The notes under the pieces: generated by a model | Database searches by the model: none | What the model saw: only the letters and a program-made list of their open reading frames with translations | What the model was told of the DNA's origin: nothing | NCBI GenBank assembly: GCA_903955385.1 | Contig: CAJBNH010000194.1 | Span: 1-64,000 of the forward strand | Direction of reading: 5' to 3' | Source of the DNA: an uncultured Myxococcales bacterium | Lineage (GTDB): Bacteria > Myxococcota_A > UBA9042 | DNA: 64,000 nt | Made by a program: the position numbers and the translations under genes | Part shown: positions 19,416-27,096 of the stretch, piece by piece | How the letters are laid out: each line of letters begins with the position of its first letter | How positions within the stretch are numbered: the first letter of the stretch is position 1

Positions 19416-21431
19416 CTAGCGGGTGCCGAGCAAGCGGCGAACGGCCGAGCGGAACGTGTTGGCCGAGAAACCGGTCTGCGGCACGAACGCGTGGCCGTTG
19501 ATGAACACCGACGGCGTGCCCTTGACGCCGATCGTCTCGCCGATCTTGCGCTGCTTGGCGACGGCGTCGGCGTGCGTGTGGCGATCCAAGGCCTCCTTGA
19601 GGGCCTTGACGTCCATGCCGGCCTTCTTCGCACGCTCAAGCACGGCGTCCTGATCCAGCCGACTGTTGTCGGCCATGATCTCCTTGTGGAACTGCCAGAA
19701 CTTGCCCTGCTTCTGGGCTTCCTGACCGGCTTCGGCCACGGCCTGCGCCATCGGGTGGATGTCGCTCAGCGGGAAGTCCATCCAAGTCACCTTCACGCGA
19801 CCCGGGAACTCCTTCTCGATATCGGCGATGTGCGGATCCAGCCGAGCGCTGAAGGGGCACTGGAAGTCCTGGAAGGTCACAATGTGGATGGCTGCGGCGG
19901 CGGGGCCACGGGTGGCAGCGCCGGTGACGTCGATCTCCTTGGGCTCGAGACCCAGCGAGTCCAGCAGCTTGCCCTTGCCGACGATCGCCTCGTAGACCTT
20001 GTCTGCCGCGGTGCCGGCCTTGATCAGGTCCTCCGCCTTCTTCATTTCGACGTCGATCAGCTCGCGCAGGACCTTCTCTTCCTTGGCGCCCACAAGCTTG
20101 CGGCCGTTGATGAAGAGGTTGGGGGTTCCGCGGGCGCCCAAGGCGGCAGCCTGCTCGGCGTCGGCGTCAATGCGCTCCTTGGCGCCGCTGGCGGCAAGCG
20201 CCGTGTCGAACGGGCTGCGGTTCAGCTTCAGCTCGGTGGCATAGGCCTTCAGCGAGTCGAGGTCGAGCTTGTCTTGGCGGGTCAGCAGCAGTTCGCGCAT
20301 CTCCCAGAACTTGCCCTGCTGGCGGGCGGCTTCCAACGCCTTGGCGGCGTTCTCGGCATCCTTGTGGAAGGGCAGCGGATTGTGCTTGAACACGACGCGA
20401 ATCTTGCCCTTGTAGTCGTCCGACAGCTTGCTGAGCGTGGGCTTGAGACGGGCGCAGAAGGGGCACTGCATGTCTTCGAACACGACGACGGTCACGGGCG
20501 CCGTCGCGGGGCCGACGGAGGGGTCGTCCGGGCGAATCGCCACTTGCCACACGGTGCTCGGGTCGCCCTGCTCGCCGCCGACCTGCACAGGATCACCGAC
20601 TTGCATGCCGCCGGTGCCGCCGACGGCGGTCACGTTGGCGCTGGCGACGCCTGAGGTGCGGACGACCTTCGCGGGAACTTCGGCCGCCGGCGCGGGCTGG
20701 CCCTTCAGGACGTACTTGATGTAGTCGGCGGCACCCTTGGGGTTGCCGGACGAGACGAGCGCCTTCTGCAGGTCGTCCATCTTGGTGCCGGTGGCCAGCA
20801 GGGCCTCCGCGCGGGCGATCTCTTCGGCAATGCGGTTCTCCCAGACCTTGGGGGACTGAACGCCCTGCATCAGGTTGCCGTTGATCATGAACGACGGCGT
20901 GCCGGTCATGCCCATCGCCTTGGCCAGTGAGACGTCGCGTCCCACGATCTTCGCGGTGTCGGGGCTGTCCATGTCGGCCGTGAACTTCTTGGCATCGATC
21001 CCAGCCTCGACGGCCCAAGCCACCGCAGCCTCACGGGTGATCGCTGCGCCGCCCATGAACTTGTCGAAATACTTGCGATAGGCCTTCTGCTTGTGAGCGG
21101 CGACTGCTGCCTTCGCACCCACCACGCTCTGCTGATGCACGTCGAGCGGGAAGTTGAAGAAGCGGATGCGAACGTCCTTGTTGTGCTTCGCGACCACATC
21201 CAGCAACGGCTTGGCCTGCGCACGGCAGAAGGGACACTCGAAGTCCACGAAAGCGAGGATGTCGACCTTCGGGGTCTCTGCTCCGACGAACGGAGTCTCC
21301 AGACCGGCGCCTTGACCTGCGGCATCACCGCTCTTCTGGCATCCGGCCGCAAGCGCGGTCAGACCCAGGACCGCGCAGAACACGCTGATCGAAAATCCGC
21401 GAACCGCGGGGGCGAAACGGAACAAGGACAT
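19416..21431 (-). CDS. Lipoprotein with three DsbA/thioredoxin-like domains
   Basis: 671 residues, with lipobox LAAGC (Cys31). Three DsbA-like modules follow in tandem. Module 1 has FECPFCRAQ (Cys66, Cys69) and GTPSFMING. Module 2 has MQCPFCARL (Cys323, Cys326) and GTPNLFING. Module 3 has FQCPFSARL (Cys525, with Ser528 in place of the second Cys) and GTPSVFING. The spacing of about 200-260 residues fits complete DsbA folds. It is probably a periplasmic oxidase or isomerase anchored to a membrane; single-Cys module 3 could form mixed disulfides. The start is ATG 21431 with AGGAG 7 bases before it. A cysteine-less paralogue is encoded just downstream. Given the many Cys-rich exported proteins in this window, a role in their folding is a reasonable inference. 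Confidence 0.88.
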   Translation of the reverse strand: MSLFRFAPAVRGFSISVFCAVLGLTALAAGCQKSGDAAGQGAGLETPFVGAETPKVDILAFVDFECPFCRAQAKPLLDVVAKHNKDVRIRFFNFPLDVHQQSVVGAKAAVAAHKQKAYRKYFDKFMGGAAITREAAVAWAVEAGIDAKKFTADMDSPDTAKIVGRDVSLAKAMGMTGTPSFMINGNLMQGVQSPKVWENRIAEEIARAEALLATGTKMDDLQKALVSSGNPKGAADYIKYVLKGQPAPAAEVPAKVVRTSGVASANVTAVGGTGGMQVGDPVQVGGEQGDPSTVWQVAIRPDDPSVGPATAPVTVVVFEDMQCPFCARLKPTLSKLSDDYKGKIRVVFKHNPLPFHKDAENAAKALEAARQQGKFWEMRELLLTRQDKLDLDSLKAYATELKLNRSPFDTALAASGAKERIDADAEQAAALGARGTPNLFINGRKLVGAKEEKVLRELIDVEMKKAEDLIKAGTAADKVYEAIVGKGKLLDSLGLEPKEIDVTGAATRGPAAAAIHIVTFQDFQCPFSARLDPHIADIEKEFPGRVKVTWMDFPLSDIHPMAQAVAEAGQEAQKQGKFWQFHKEIMADNSRLDQDAVLERAKKAGMDVKALKEALDRHTHADAVAKQRKIGETIGVKGTPSVFINGHAFVPQTGFSANTFRSAVRRLLGTR

Positions 21432-21585
21432 GGCATGGCTCCTCTGCCGCTTGGAAAGGCGGCGCGTCAGGGTAAGGTGCACTCGCGGCGGGGTCAAGGC
21501 CACCCGGCCGCGCGCCGTGCGGAACGGAAACTGTCGAACGCGCCAAGACATTCCGCCTGCGTCTACAAACGGCATCCGGTAAGGC

Positions 21586-22992
21586 TCACGGCTTGCGAGG
21601 TTTGCGGTTTTCCGCTTCAGCTTCGACGGTCAGTTGTCGCCAAAGCGCCAGCCTGTCGGCGATCCGCGCCTCGTGTCCGTTTCGGGTCGGCTCGTAATAG
21701 CACTGCCCCTGCAACGCGGTCGGAAGGTGGTGCCCGGGGGCCCATCCGCCATGCGCGTGCGGATCGTCGTAATCCTTGCCCCAGCCCATATTACGCGTCA
21801 GGCCGGTGGTGGGATTGCGCAGGTGCAGCGGAACCTCAAGCGATCCGGTGCGTTGGACTGCCTCGGTGGCTGCGGCCAGAGCCCGATAGCTGGCCTTCGA
21901 CTTGGGCGCGCACGCCAGATAGGTCGTTGCCTGCGCCATCGCGATCCGCGACTCCGGCAACCCCGTCAGCTCGTGCGACTGGGCCGCGGCGACGGCAAGG
22001 ATCAGCGCCTGCGGGTCGGCATTCGACACGTCCTCAGCCGCAAACACGACCAGCCGGCGGCAGATGAAGCGCGGGTCCTCGCCCGCTTCGAGCATCCTCG
22101 CAAGGTAGTACAGCGCCGCATCCGGATCCGAGGCCCGCATCGACTTGATGAAGGCCGAGATCACCTGATGATGCAGGTCACCATCGCGGTCGTAACGAGG
22201 TCCTTGCCGCATCGGCGCGCGGTCCAGCGCCGCTTCGTCGACATGCGCGACCAGCTCGGGGTCTGCCGCAGCCTCATGCAGCATCAAATCGGCCGCAGTC
22301 TCGAGCGCAGTCAAGGCCCGCCGCGCATCCCCATCCGCTTGGACGGCCAGCCGCTCCAACGCCTCTGCGCTTACCGTCAGGCCAGACCCACCGTAGCCGC
22401 GCGGGTCGTCGATCGCTCGCCGCAACAACACCAACAGGTCGGCCGAGGCCAACGGGTCCAGCACGACCACGGCGCAACGGCTCAGCAGCGCTGACGTCAG
22501 CGAGAATCCTGGGTTCTCCGTCGTCGCGCCGACCAGCGTGACCAACCCCGACTCGACGTGGGGCAGCAGAGCGTCCTGCTGGCCTTTGTTGAATCGATGG
22601 ATCTCGTCGATGAACAGCACGGTGGGCCGCCCGGACCGCCGCGCCGCCTCCGCCCGCTGCACGACTTCTCGCACCGCCGCCACGCCGTCCAGCACCGCAG
22701 ACAGCGCCTCGAACTCTGCCTGACTGTGAAGGGCAACCAGTCGCGCTACGGTCGTCTTTCCGGTGCCCGGCGGCCCCCACAGCAACAGCGAGGGCAACCG
22801 GTCCGCCTCCAGCGCGCGCCGCAAAAAACCATCTTGTCCCAGCCACTTGGACTGCCCGACCAGCTCGTCCAAGGTGCGCGGTCGCATGCGTTCGGCCAGC
22901 GGGGGACGAGCAGGGGCCGCCGCTGAGGAAGCGAACAGGCTCAGCGATTGCCCGCGCGAAGTGTCCGCGCGACTGGTTCGGGGGGGCTTCAC
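21586..22992 (-). CDS. rarA: Replication-associated recombination protein A (AAA+ ATPase)
   Basis: RarA/MgsA (468 aa), a clamp-loader-like AAA+ ATPase acting at stalled replication forks. The sequence shows MRPRTLDELVGQSKWLG, Walker A GPPGTGKTT, Walker B LFIDEIHRFNKGQQDALLPHVE, sensor-1 GATTENP and the SRC motif, then the family-specific C-terminal domain with YDRDGDLHHQVISAFIKSMRASDPDAALYYLARMLEAGEDP and GWGKDYDDPHAHGG. The N-terminus has about 35 extra residues compared with E. coli. Its ATG overlaps the stop of the upstream universal stress gene (22989-22992), so both are co-transcribed. Confidence 0.94.
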   Translation of the reverse strand: MKPPRTSRADTSRGQSLSLFASSAAAPARPPLAERMRPRTLDELVGQSKWLGQDGFLRRALEADRLPSLLLWGPPGTGKTTVARLVALHSQAEFEALSAVLDGVAAVREVVQRAEAARRSGRPTVLFIDEIHRFNKGQQDALLPHVESGLVTLVGATTENPGFSLTSALLSRCAVVVLDPLASADLLVLLRRAIDDPRGYGGSGLTVSAEALERLAVQADGDARRALTALETAADLMLHEAAADPELVAHVDEAALDRAPMRQGPRYDRDGDLHHQVISAFIKSMRASDPDAALYYLARMLEAGEDPRFICRRLVVFAAEDVSNADPQALILAVAAAQSHELTGLPESRIAMAQATTYLACAPKSKASYRALAAATEAVQRTGSLEVPLHLRNPTTGLTRNMGWGKDYDDPHAHGGWAPGHHLPTALQGQCYYEPTRNGHEARIADRLALWRQLTVEAEAENRKPRKP

Positions 22993-23924
22993 GCTGCCGA
23001 CTTGCCCTCGCGTGCCGACCAGCCATGCCGGATCGTCAGCACCGGGCAGCGCGCGTTCTTGATGACGTGCTCAGCGACGCTGCCCAGCAAGGTGTTGCGC
23101 ACCGAGTCTCGGCCGATCGTGGGCAGCACGATCAGGTCGACGCCGTTGCGGTCGGCGTAGCTCATGACGCCAGAACCCGGCTTGTTGTCCTCGATCAACT
23201 GCCAGCACGCAGGCGCCCGTTGCAGCGTGTGCGCGGCGTCCGAAAGACGAGCCTGCAGGCGCGACTTGATCTGATACTGGATGTCCTTCGGCAGCAGGAT
23301 GTCACCCTCAGGCGTCGTGAGTACCTGTGTCTGCAGTGGCTCGACGACATGGACGACCTCGACCCGGCCGCCGAACTCGATGGCGAACTCCTCGGCCGCC
23401 ACCAACCCCTCCTCGAAGGGGCCGTTGAAGTCGATCGGGTGCAGGATCCTGCGGAATCCGCTCCAGCTTTCCGCCCTCTCTGCGAACTTCTCGTTGACCG
23501 TCAGCACGGGCACATCGGTGTCGCGAATGATGCGCGCAGTCGTCGAACCGAGAACTCGCCCGGTGAACTCGTGGTGCCCTTCGGTCGGGATCACGCAAAG
23601 ATCGGGCTTCGACTCAAGAATCAGGTCCACCGCCAGATCAAACGTCGACCCGACCCGCGTCATGATTTCGCAGTCGACGCCCATGCCGGCAAGCTCAGCG
23701 CGGAACGATTCGAGTTGAGGCATCGCACGCTCGCGGTCGGCCTCATCGATCAGACTGCGCAGGCGGGCGGCCTCCCCCTCCAGGTAGAACAATTCGCTGG
23801 AGCCGCGGAAGGCGTGGAAGATCGTTACTCTGGAACCGAAGGCTCCGGCCACAGCCGCGATCGGCCGGAACGCGAGGCGCGTGGCTTCGGTCAGGTCGGT
23901 CAAGAGCAGGATGCGGTCGAACAT
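22989..23924 (-). CDS. Tandem universal stress protein (UspA family)
   Basis: 311 residues made of two Usp folds. The first starts MFDRILLLTDLTEAT and ends near GSTTARIIRDTDVPVLTV; the second starts RRILHPIDFNGPFEEGL and ends TLLGSVAEHVIKNARCPVLTI. The second half keeps the glycine-rich region before the last strand (PTIGRDSVRNTLLGS) that in ATP-binding Usps contacts nucleotide. There is no signal or membrane segment, so it is cytoplasmic. ATG 23924 is preceded by GGAG. It is the first gene of an operon with rarA, suggesting a stress- or DNA-damage-linked role (inference). Confidence 0.88.
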   Translation of the reverse strand: MFDRILLLTDLTEATRLAFRPIAAVAGAFGSRVTIFHAFRGSSELFYLEGEAARLRSLIDEADRERAMPQLESFRAELAGMGVDCEIMTRVGSTFDLAVDLILESKPDLCVIPTEGHHEFTGRVLGSTTARIIRDTDVPVLTVNEKFAERAESWSGFRRILHPIDFNGPFEEGLVAAEEFAIEFGGRVEVVHVVEPLQTQVLTTPEGDILLPKDIQYQIKSRLQARLSDAAHTLQRAPACWQLIEDNKPGSGVMSYADRNGVDLIVLPTIGRDSVRNTLLGSVAEHVIKNARCPVLTIRHGWSAREGKSAA

Positions 23925-24307
23925 GCGGCAGTCTCCAAGCGCGGTTCCTCGCGCGGGTTTTGCGGGATGGTGCTGTGCTGACGGTTCGTCGTCAAGCCGA
24001 ACAGGTGTCGCCGTCAGCTAGCGCTCAGCAACGCCGACACCGGCCGACCTGCGAGCTGCGCCATCGGCCCGATGACGACCACGACCGTGAACACCAACGG
24101 CGTCGATCTGCATCGGCCCCGGCCCCCGCCGTGCGCCATCCGTGAAGCGTTCGGGGAGTCGGGGACGGTGCTTCTCGATTGACAAGATGTTGCGGCCACT
24201 GGTACTAGCTGACCCACGTCGCAGTATCAGGTGGCATCACGTCCCCAAGTGGAGGACGACCCGATTCCGCCACCGCGTCCGCCACAACGTCTGCCCTGGA
24301 GTATTCG
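23925..24307. other. 383-bp divergent intergenic region
   Basis: This spacer separates the divergent universal stress gene and the small Cys-rich lipoprotein gene. I see a promoter-like pair at 24179-24208 for the rightward gene. Short reading frames here (for example minus strand 24014-24217) show no coding character. Nothing else stands out. Confidence 0.5.
24179..24208 (+). promoter_or_regulatory. Candidate sigma-70-type promoter for the Cys-rich lipoprotein
   Basis: TTGACA (24179-24184), 18 bases, then TACTAG (24203-24208). The predicted transcript would start about 95 bases before the ATG at 24308. Confidence 0.45.
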
Positions 24308-24631
24308 ATGAACGTCCTCCGCACGCTCGCCGCTTTCGTCTTCGCCCTTTCCCTCATCCTGGTGATCGGCTGCTCGTCGGCCGCCAAGAAGGATGATGCC
24401 CCGACCGGTCCTGCCTATCCCGCGTGCTCGGCCGACGCGAATTGCGCCAGCCACGGTCAAGTCTGCGCGAACGGTGCCTGCGTGCAGTGTCGCGACGTCG
24501 GCCAGTGCTCCAGCCTCGGCCCCTGCGGTCGCTGCGAAGCCGGCACCTGCGTGAAGACCGACGGCTGCTGCATGTCCGACACCGACTGCCCGGCCGGCGT
24601 CCGCTGCAAGGCAGGCAAGTGCTCGCAGTAG
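24308..24631 (+). CDS. Small cysteine-rich lipoprotein, paralogue of the Pal N-terminal module
   Basis: 107 residues. The signal ends in LVIGC (lipidated Cys22). The mature part is almost entirely a cysteine module, with about 16 cysteines: YPACSADANCASHGQVC, then ACVQC, PCGRCEAGTCVKTDGCC and TDCPAGVRCKAGKC. It aligns position by position with residues about 30-110 of the Pal-type lipoprotein encoded 285 bp downstream (YPNCSTDSHCKARGEFC, KCAQC, CGRKADCC), but the OmpA domain is absent. The start ATG has GGAG 7 bases upstream. A duplication of the Pal module is the simplest origin. The function is unknown; it is probably an envelope structural protein stabilised by disulfides. Confidence 0.8.
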   Translation: MNVLRTLAAFVFALSLILVIGCSSAAKKDDAPTGPAYPACSADANCASHGQVCANGACVQCRDVGQCSSLGPCGRCEAGTCVKTDGCCMSDTDCPAGVRCKAGKCSQ

Positions 24632-24771
24632 TGCTTCTGGTGCTCACCTAGCGGCCGTTCCCCCTCCTTCTGCGCCTGCACGCTCAGGCGGGGTGGACTG
24701 GCCTGCGGTGCATTCGGTGACGAGTCGGCGAACCAACACGAACGGCTGTTCTGCATTCGGTTGGCCGCCCC

Positions 24772-24799
24772 TTGATTACTGACAACTCGGACCTACAAT
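24772..24799 (+). promoter_or_regulatory. Candidate sigma-70-type promoter for the Pal-like gene
   Basis: TTGATT (24772-24777), a 16-base spacer and TACAAT (24794-24799). It lies about 115 bases before the start codon at 24916. Confidence 0.5.
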
Positions 24800-24915
24800 A
24801 CGCGCCTTGCGGGCCTCGTTTGGGGCCGCGCCCCCATGGTCGCTCCGTCACCCCAGTCACCGTCTCCGCACACGGGTGCAGGCCAGCGCCCCAGCAGCCG
24901 GTCAGCGAGGTCTTC

Positions 24916-25734
24916 ATGCTTCAATCTCCGTTCGCAGCCCCCACTCGCGCCCTGCGCAGCGTGCTCGCCCTTGGGGCGTTTGTTGCCGCCGCTTGGCTGC
25001 TGACCGCCTGCGGTCCGACCTACCCCAACTGCAGCACCGACTCGCACTGCAAGGCGCGCGGTGAATTCTGCCTCGACGGCAAGTGCGCCCAGTGCCGCAT
25101 CGACGCCCACTGCCCCGGTGCCGGCACCGACGCTTGCGTCACGTGCGCCCAGGGCGCGTGCGGTCGCAAGGCGGACTGCTGCACGTCCAAGCTCGACTGC
25201 GGCTCCGGCCGTCAGTGCGTGGGCAACCGCTGCATCGCTGAGTGCGCGGCGGATACCGACTGCACGGGCGGCAAGAAGTGCGTTGCGGGCTCCTGCACCG
25301 CACCGGCCGGCGTTCAGGCTGGCGGCGGCTGCAAGGCCGACACCGACTGCGGCGCAGGTCTGATCTGCGACAGCGGCAAGTGCGTTGATTCGTCTGGCCT
25401 TTGCCGCCCGGTGCCGGTGTACTTCGACTTTGACGAGTACGCGCTGACCAGCTCGGCTCAGGACGCCGTGTCCGCGACCAGCAAGTGCTTCAAGGACAAC
25501 GACGTGAAGTCCGTCATCATTGAGGGACACACCGACGAGCGCGGCACCGACGCGTACAACATGGAGCTGGGCAATCGCCGCGCGAAGGCCGCCAAGGAGT
25601 ACCTGCTGCAGATCTCGCCCAAGCTGAAGGCCAAGACCCTGTCGTATGGCAAGACCAAGCCGGTCTGCAGCGAGGAGAGTGAGGCGTGCTGGTACCGCAA
25701 CCGCCGCTCCGAGTTCAAGGCGTCCGACAAGTGA
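24916..25734 (+). CDS. pal: Peptidoglycan-associated lipoprotein (Pal) with cysteine-rich N-terminal module
   Basis: 272 residues. The signal ends WLLTAC (Cys27 region), followed by a Cys-rich module of about 120 residues and then an OmpA-like peptidoglycan-binding domain: VYFDFDEYALTSSAQ, VIIEGHTDERGTDAYN, LGNRRAKAAKEYL, ending WYRNRRSEF. The Asp and Arg of the TDERG/NRRA motifs that hold meso-diaminopimelate are present. Normal Pal is about 170 residues without the cysteine module. The start is ATG 24916, with a GCGAGG site 5 bases before; an upstream in-frame ATG at 24772 overlaps the promoter. The next gene resembles CpoB/YbgF, as in tol-pal loci, but tolA/tolB are not here. It probably links outer membrane to the cell wall. 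Confidence 0.88.
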   Translation: MLQSPFAAPTRALRSVLALGAFVAAAWLLTACGPTYPNCSTDSHCKARGEFCLDGKCAQCRIDAHCPGAGTDACVTCAQGACGRKADCCTSKLDCGSGRQCVGNRCIAECAADTDCTGGKKCVAGSCTAPAGVQAGGGCKADTDCGAGLICDSGKCVDSSGLCRPVPVYFDFDEYALTSSAQDAVSATSKCFKDNDVKSVIIEGHTDERGTDAYNMELGNRRAKAAKEYLLQISPKLKAKTLSYGKTKPVCSEESEACWYRNRRSEFKASDK

Positions 25735-25787
25735 TCGCTGCCGCACCCTCCCCCGTCGACCGGCGCCTTCCAGCGGTCCGGGGGAGG

Positions 25788-27095
25788 ATGCGTGCGTTCG
25801 CCAGCACGGCAGTGCCGCTTCTGCTGCTTGCGGCATCGGGCTGCATCGCCACCCGGGCACAGGTCGCGCACGTCGAGGACCGCATCACGGCCTTGGAGAA
25901 GCAGCGGACTCTGGCGGCCATCGACACCGACCGCGAAGCCAAGCGACTTGAGAACCTGCGTGTCATCGTCGAAGAGTCGAGCGACCAGCTGCGCGAGAGC
26001 CTCGCGAAGTCCTCGTCCCGTCTGAGCGACATCGAGCGGTCCGTGCAGCGGGCACGGGGCGAGATCGAGGTGCTGCTGCACCGGCTTGAGGCGGTCGAGA
26101 AGTCGGTGAGCGGGAACTCGGCGGCGACAACAGAACTCCGCAATCGAATCCAACAGTTGATTGCGGACCTGCGCGACCGTGCCGGGATTTCTATCCTCGC
26201 GCTGCCGGCTGAGCTGCCGCCGGACGCTGCCGGCTTCGTCGCCCTGGCAGAGAAGACGCTGGCCGCGGGCGATTCCCGGGTCGCTGCGGCCGTTGCCAAT
26301 GAGTGCCAGAAGCGGTTTCCGGGGACCGAGGAGTCCGGAGCCTGCGGCTTGGTGCTCGGACGCATTGCGCTGGAGGAGCAGCGCTACGTCGATGCCATGC
26401 GGATCCTTCAGGCAGTGCACGACGGGCTGAACGGAAAGCCGGTACCGGTGGTCGGGCAGGCCCTGTTGGATATTGCCAACGTGCTGGAATTGCAGGGCCG
26501 CTGCGCCCGCGCTGCAGAAGTGCTGAAGTACCTGCGCACGGAGATGCCCAAGGTTCCCGCGGCCAAGGTCGCCAAGGACCGTCTGGCGACCGCAGCGACC
26601 AGGTGCAAGGAAGGCGTGAGCCTGAAGGACCGCAGCGAGAAGCCCGCCGACGCGGCCCCAAGCGACACCGCACCCGCTGCTGAGCCACCGGGTGGAGCCG
26701 CAAAGGCCCCTGACAAACCTGCAGACAAGCCCGCAGACAAGCCCGCAGAAAAAGTCATGGACAAGCCTGCCGACAAGCCGACGGACAAGCCTGTAGACAA
26801 GGTCATCGACAAGCCTGCCGACCGGCCCGCGGACAAAGTCACCGACAAGCCGACGGACAAGGCCGAGGTGAAGCCCGTCGTGGCTCCGACGGGCCAAGAA
26901 GCGGGCACTGCGGTCGCACCTGCAGCTACTCCCGCCCCGACCGATGGCAAGGCAGAGGACAAGCCCGCGGAAAAGGCCGACGAGAAGCCGACGAGCAAGC
27001 GCCCCGCCAAGCCCGCCATACCGCCTGCCAAGCCGGCTGTGCCGACGGCCAAACCTGCGGTGAAGCCTGCCAAGCCCGCGGCGGCCAAGCCCTGA
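25788..27095 (+). CDS. CpoB/YbgF-like lipoprotein with coiled coil, TPR region and Lys-Pro-rich tail
   Basis: 435 residues, lipobox AASGC (Cys19). Residues about 25-120 are a long coiled coil (RITALEKQRTLAAIDTDREA and following). Residues 150-280 look like TPR helices: FVALAEKTLAAGDSRVAAAVANEC, EEQRYVDAMRILQAV, LLDIANVLELQGRCARAAEVL. From about residue 305 the chain is low complexity: DKPADKPADKPAEK-type repeats, then PAKPA. The coiled coil plus TPR layout and the position right after pal suggest a CpoB-like role in the Tol-Pal system, here as a lipoprotein, which is unusual. I chose ATG 25788 since the signal starts there; an alternative GTG overlaps the end of pal. It ends 1 bp before the mnmG start. 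Confidence 0.8.
   Translation: MRAFASTAVPLLLLAASGCIATRAQVAHVEDRITALEKQRTLAAIDTDREAKRLENLRVIVEESSDQLRESLAKSSSRLSDIERSVQRARGEIEVLLHRLEAVEKSVSGNSAATTELRNRIQQLIADLRDRAGISILALPAELPPDAAGFVALAEKTLAAGDSRVAAAVANECQKRFPGTEESGACGLVLGRIALEEQRYVDAMRILQAVHDGLNGKPVPVVGQALLDIANVLELQGRCARAAEVLKYLRTEMPKVPAAKVAKDRLATAATRCKEGVSLKDRSEKPADAAPSDTAPAAEPPGGAAKAPDKPADKPADKPAEKVMDKPADKPTDKPVDKVIDKPADRPADKVTDKPTDKAEVKPVVAPTGQEAGTAVAPAATPAPTDGKAEDKPAEKADEKPTSKRPAKPAIPPAKPAVPTAKPAVKPAKPAAAKP
26708..26880 (+). repeat. In-frame Asp-Lys-Pro repeat in the CpoB-like gene
   Basis: About fourteen imperfect 12-bp units encode DKPA/DKPT/DKVx. The units vary at third positions and by substitution. Such tracts typically span the periplasm or contact the cell wall. 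Confidence 0.75.
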
Positions 27096-27096
27096 C

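Noticed and set aside
24014-24217. 67-codon minus-strand frame in the 383-bp spacer
   Set aside because: No ribosome site, no domain and atypical composition; it also overlaps the promoter candidate of the rightward gene.
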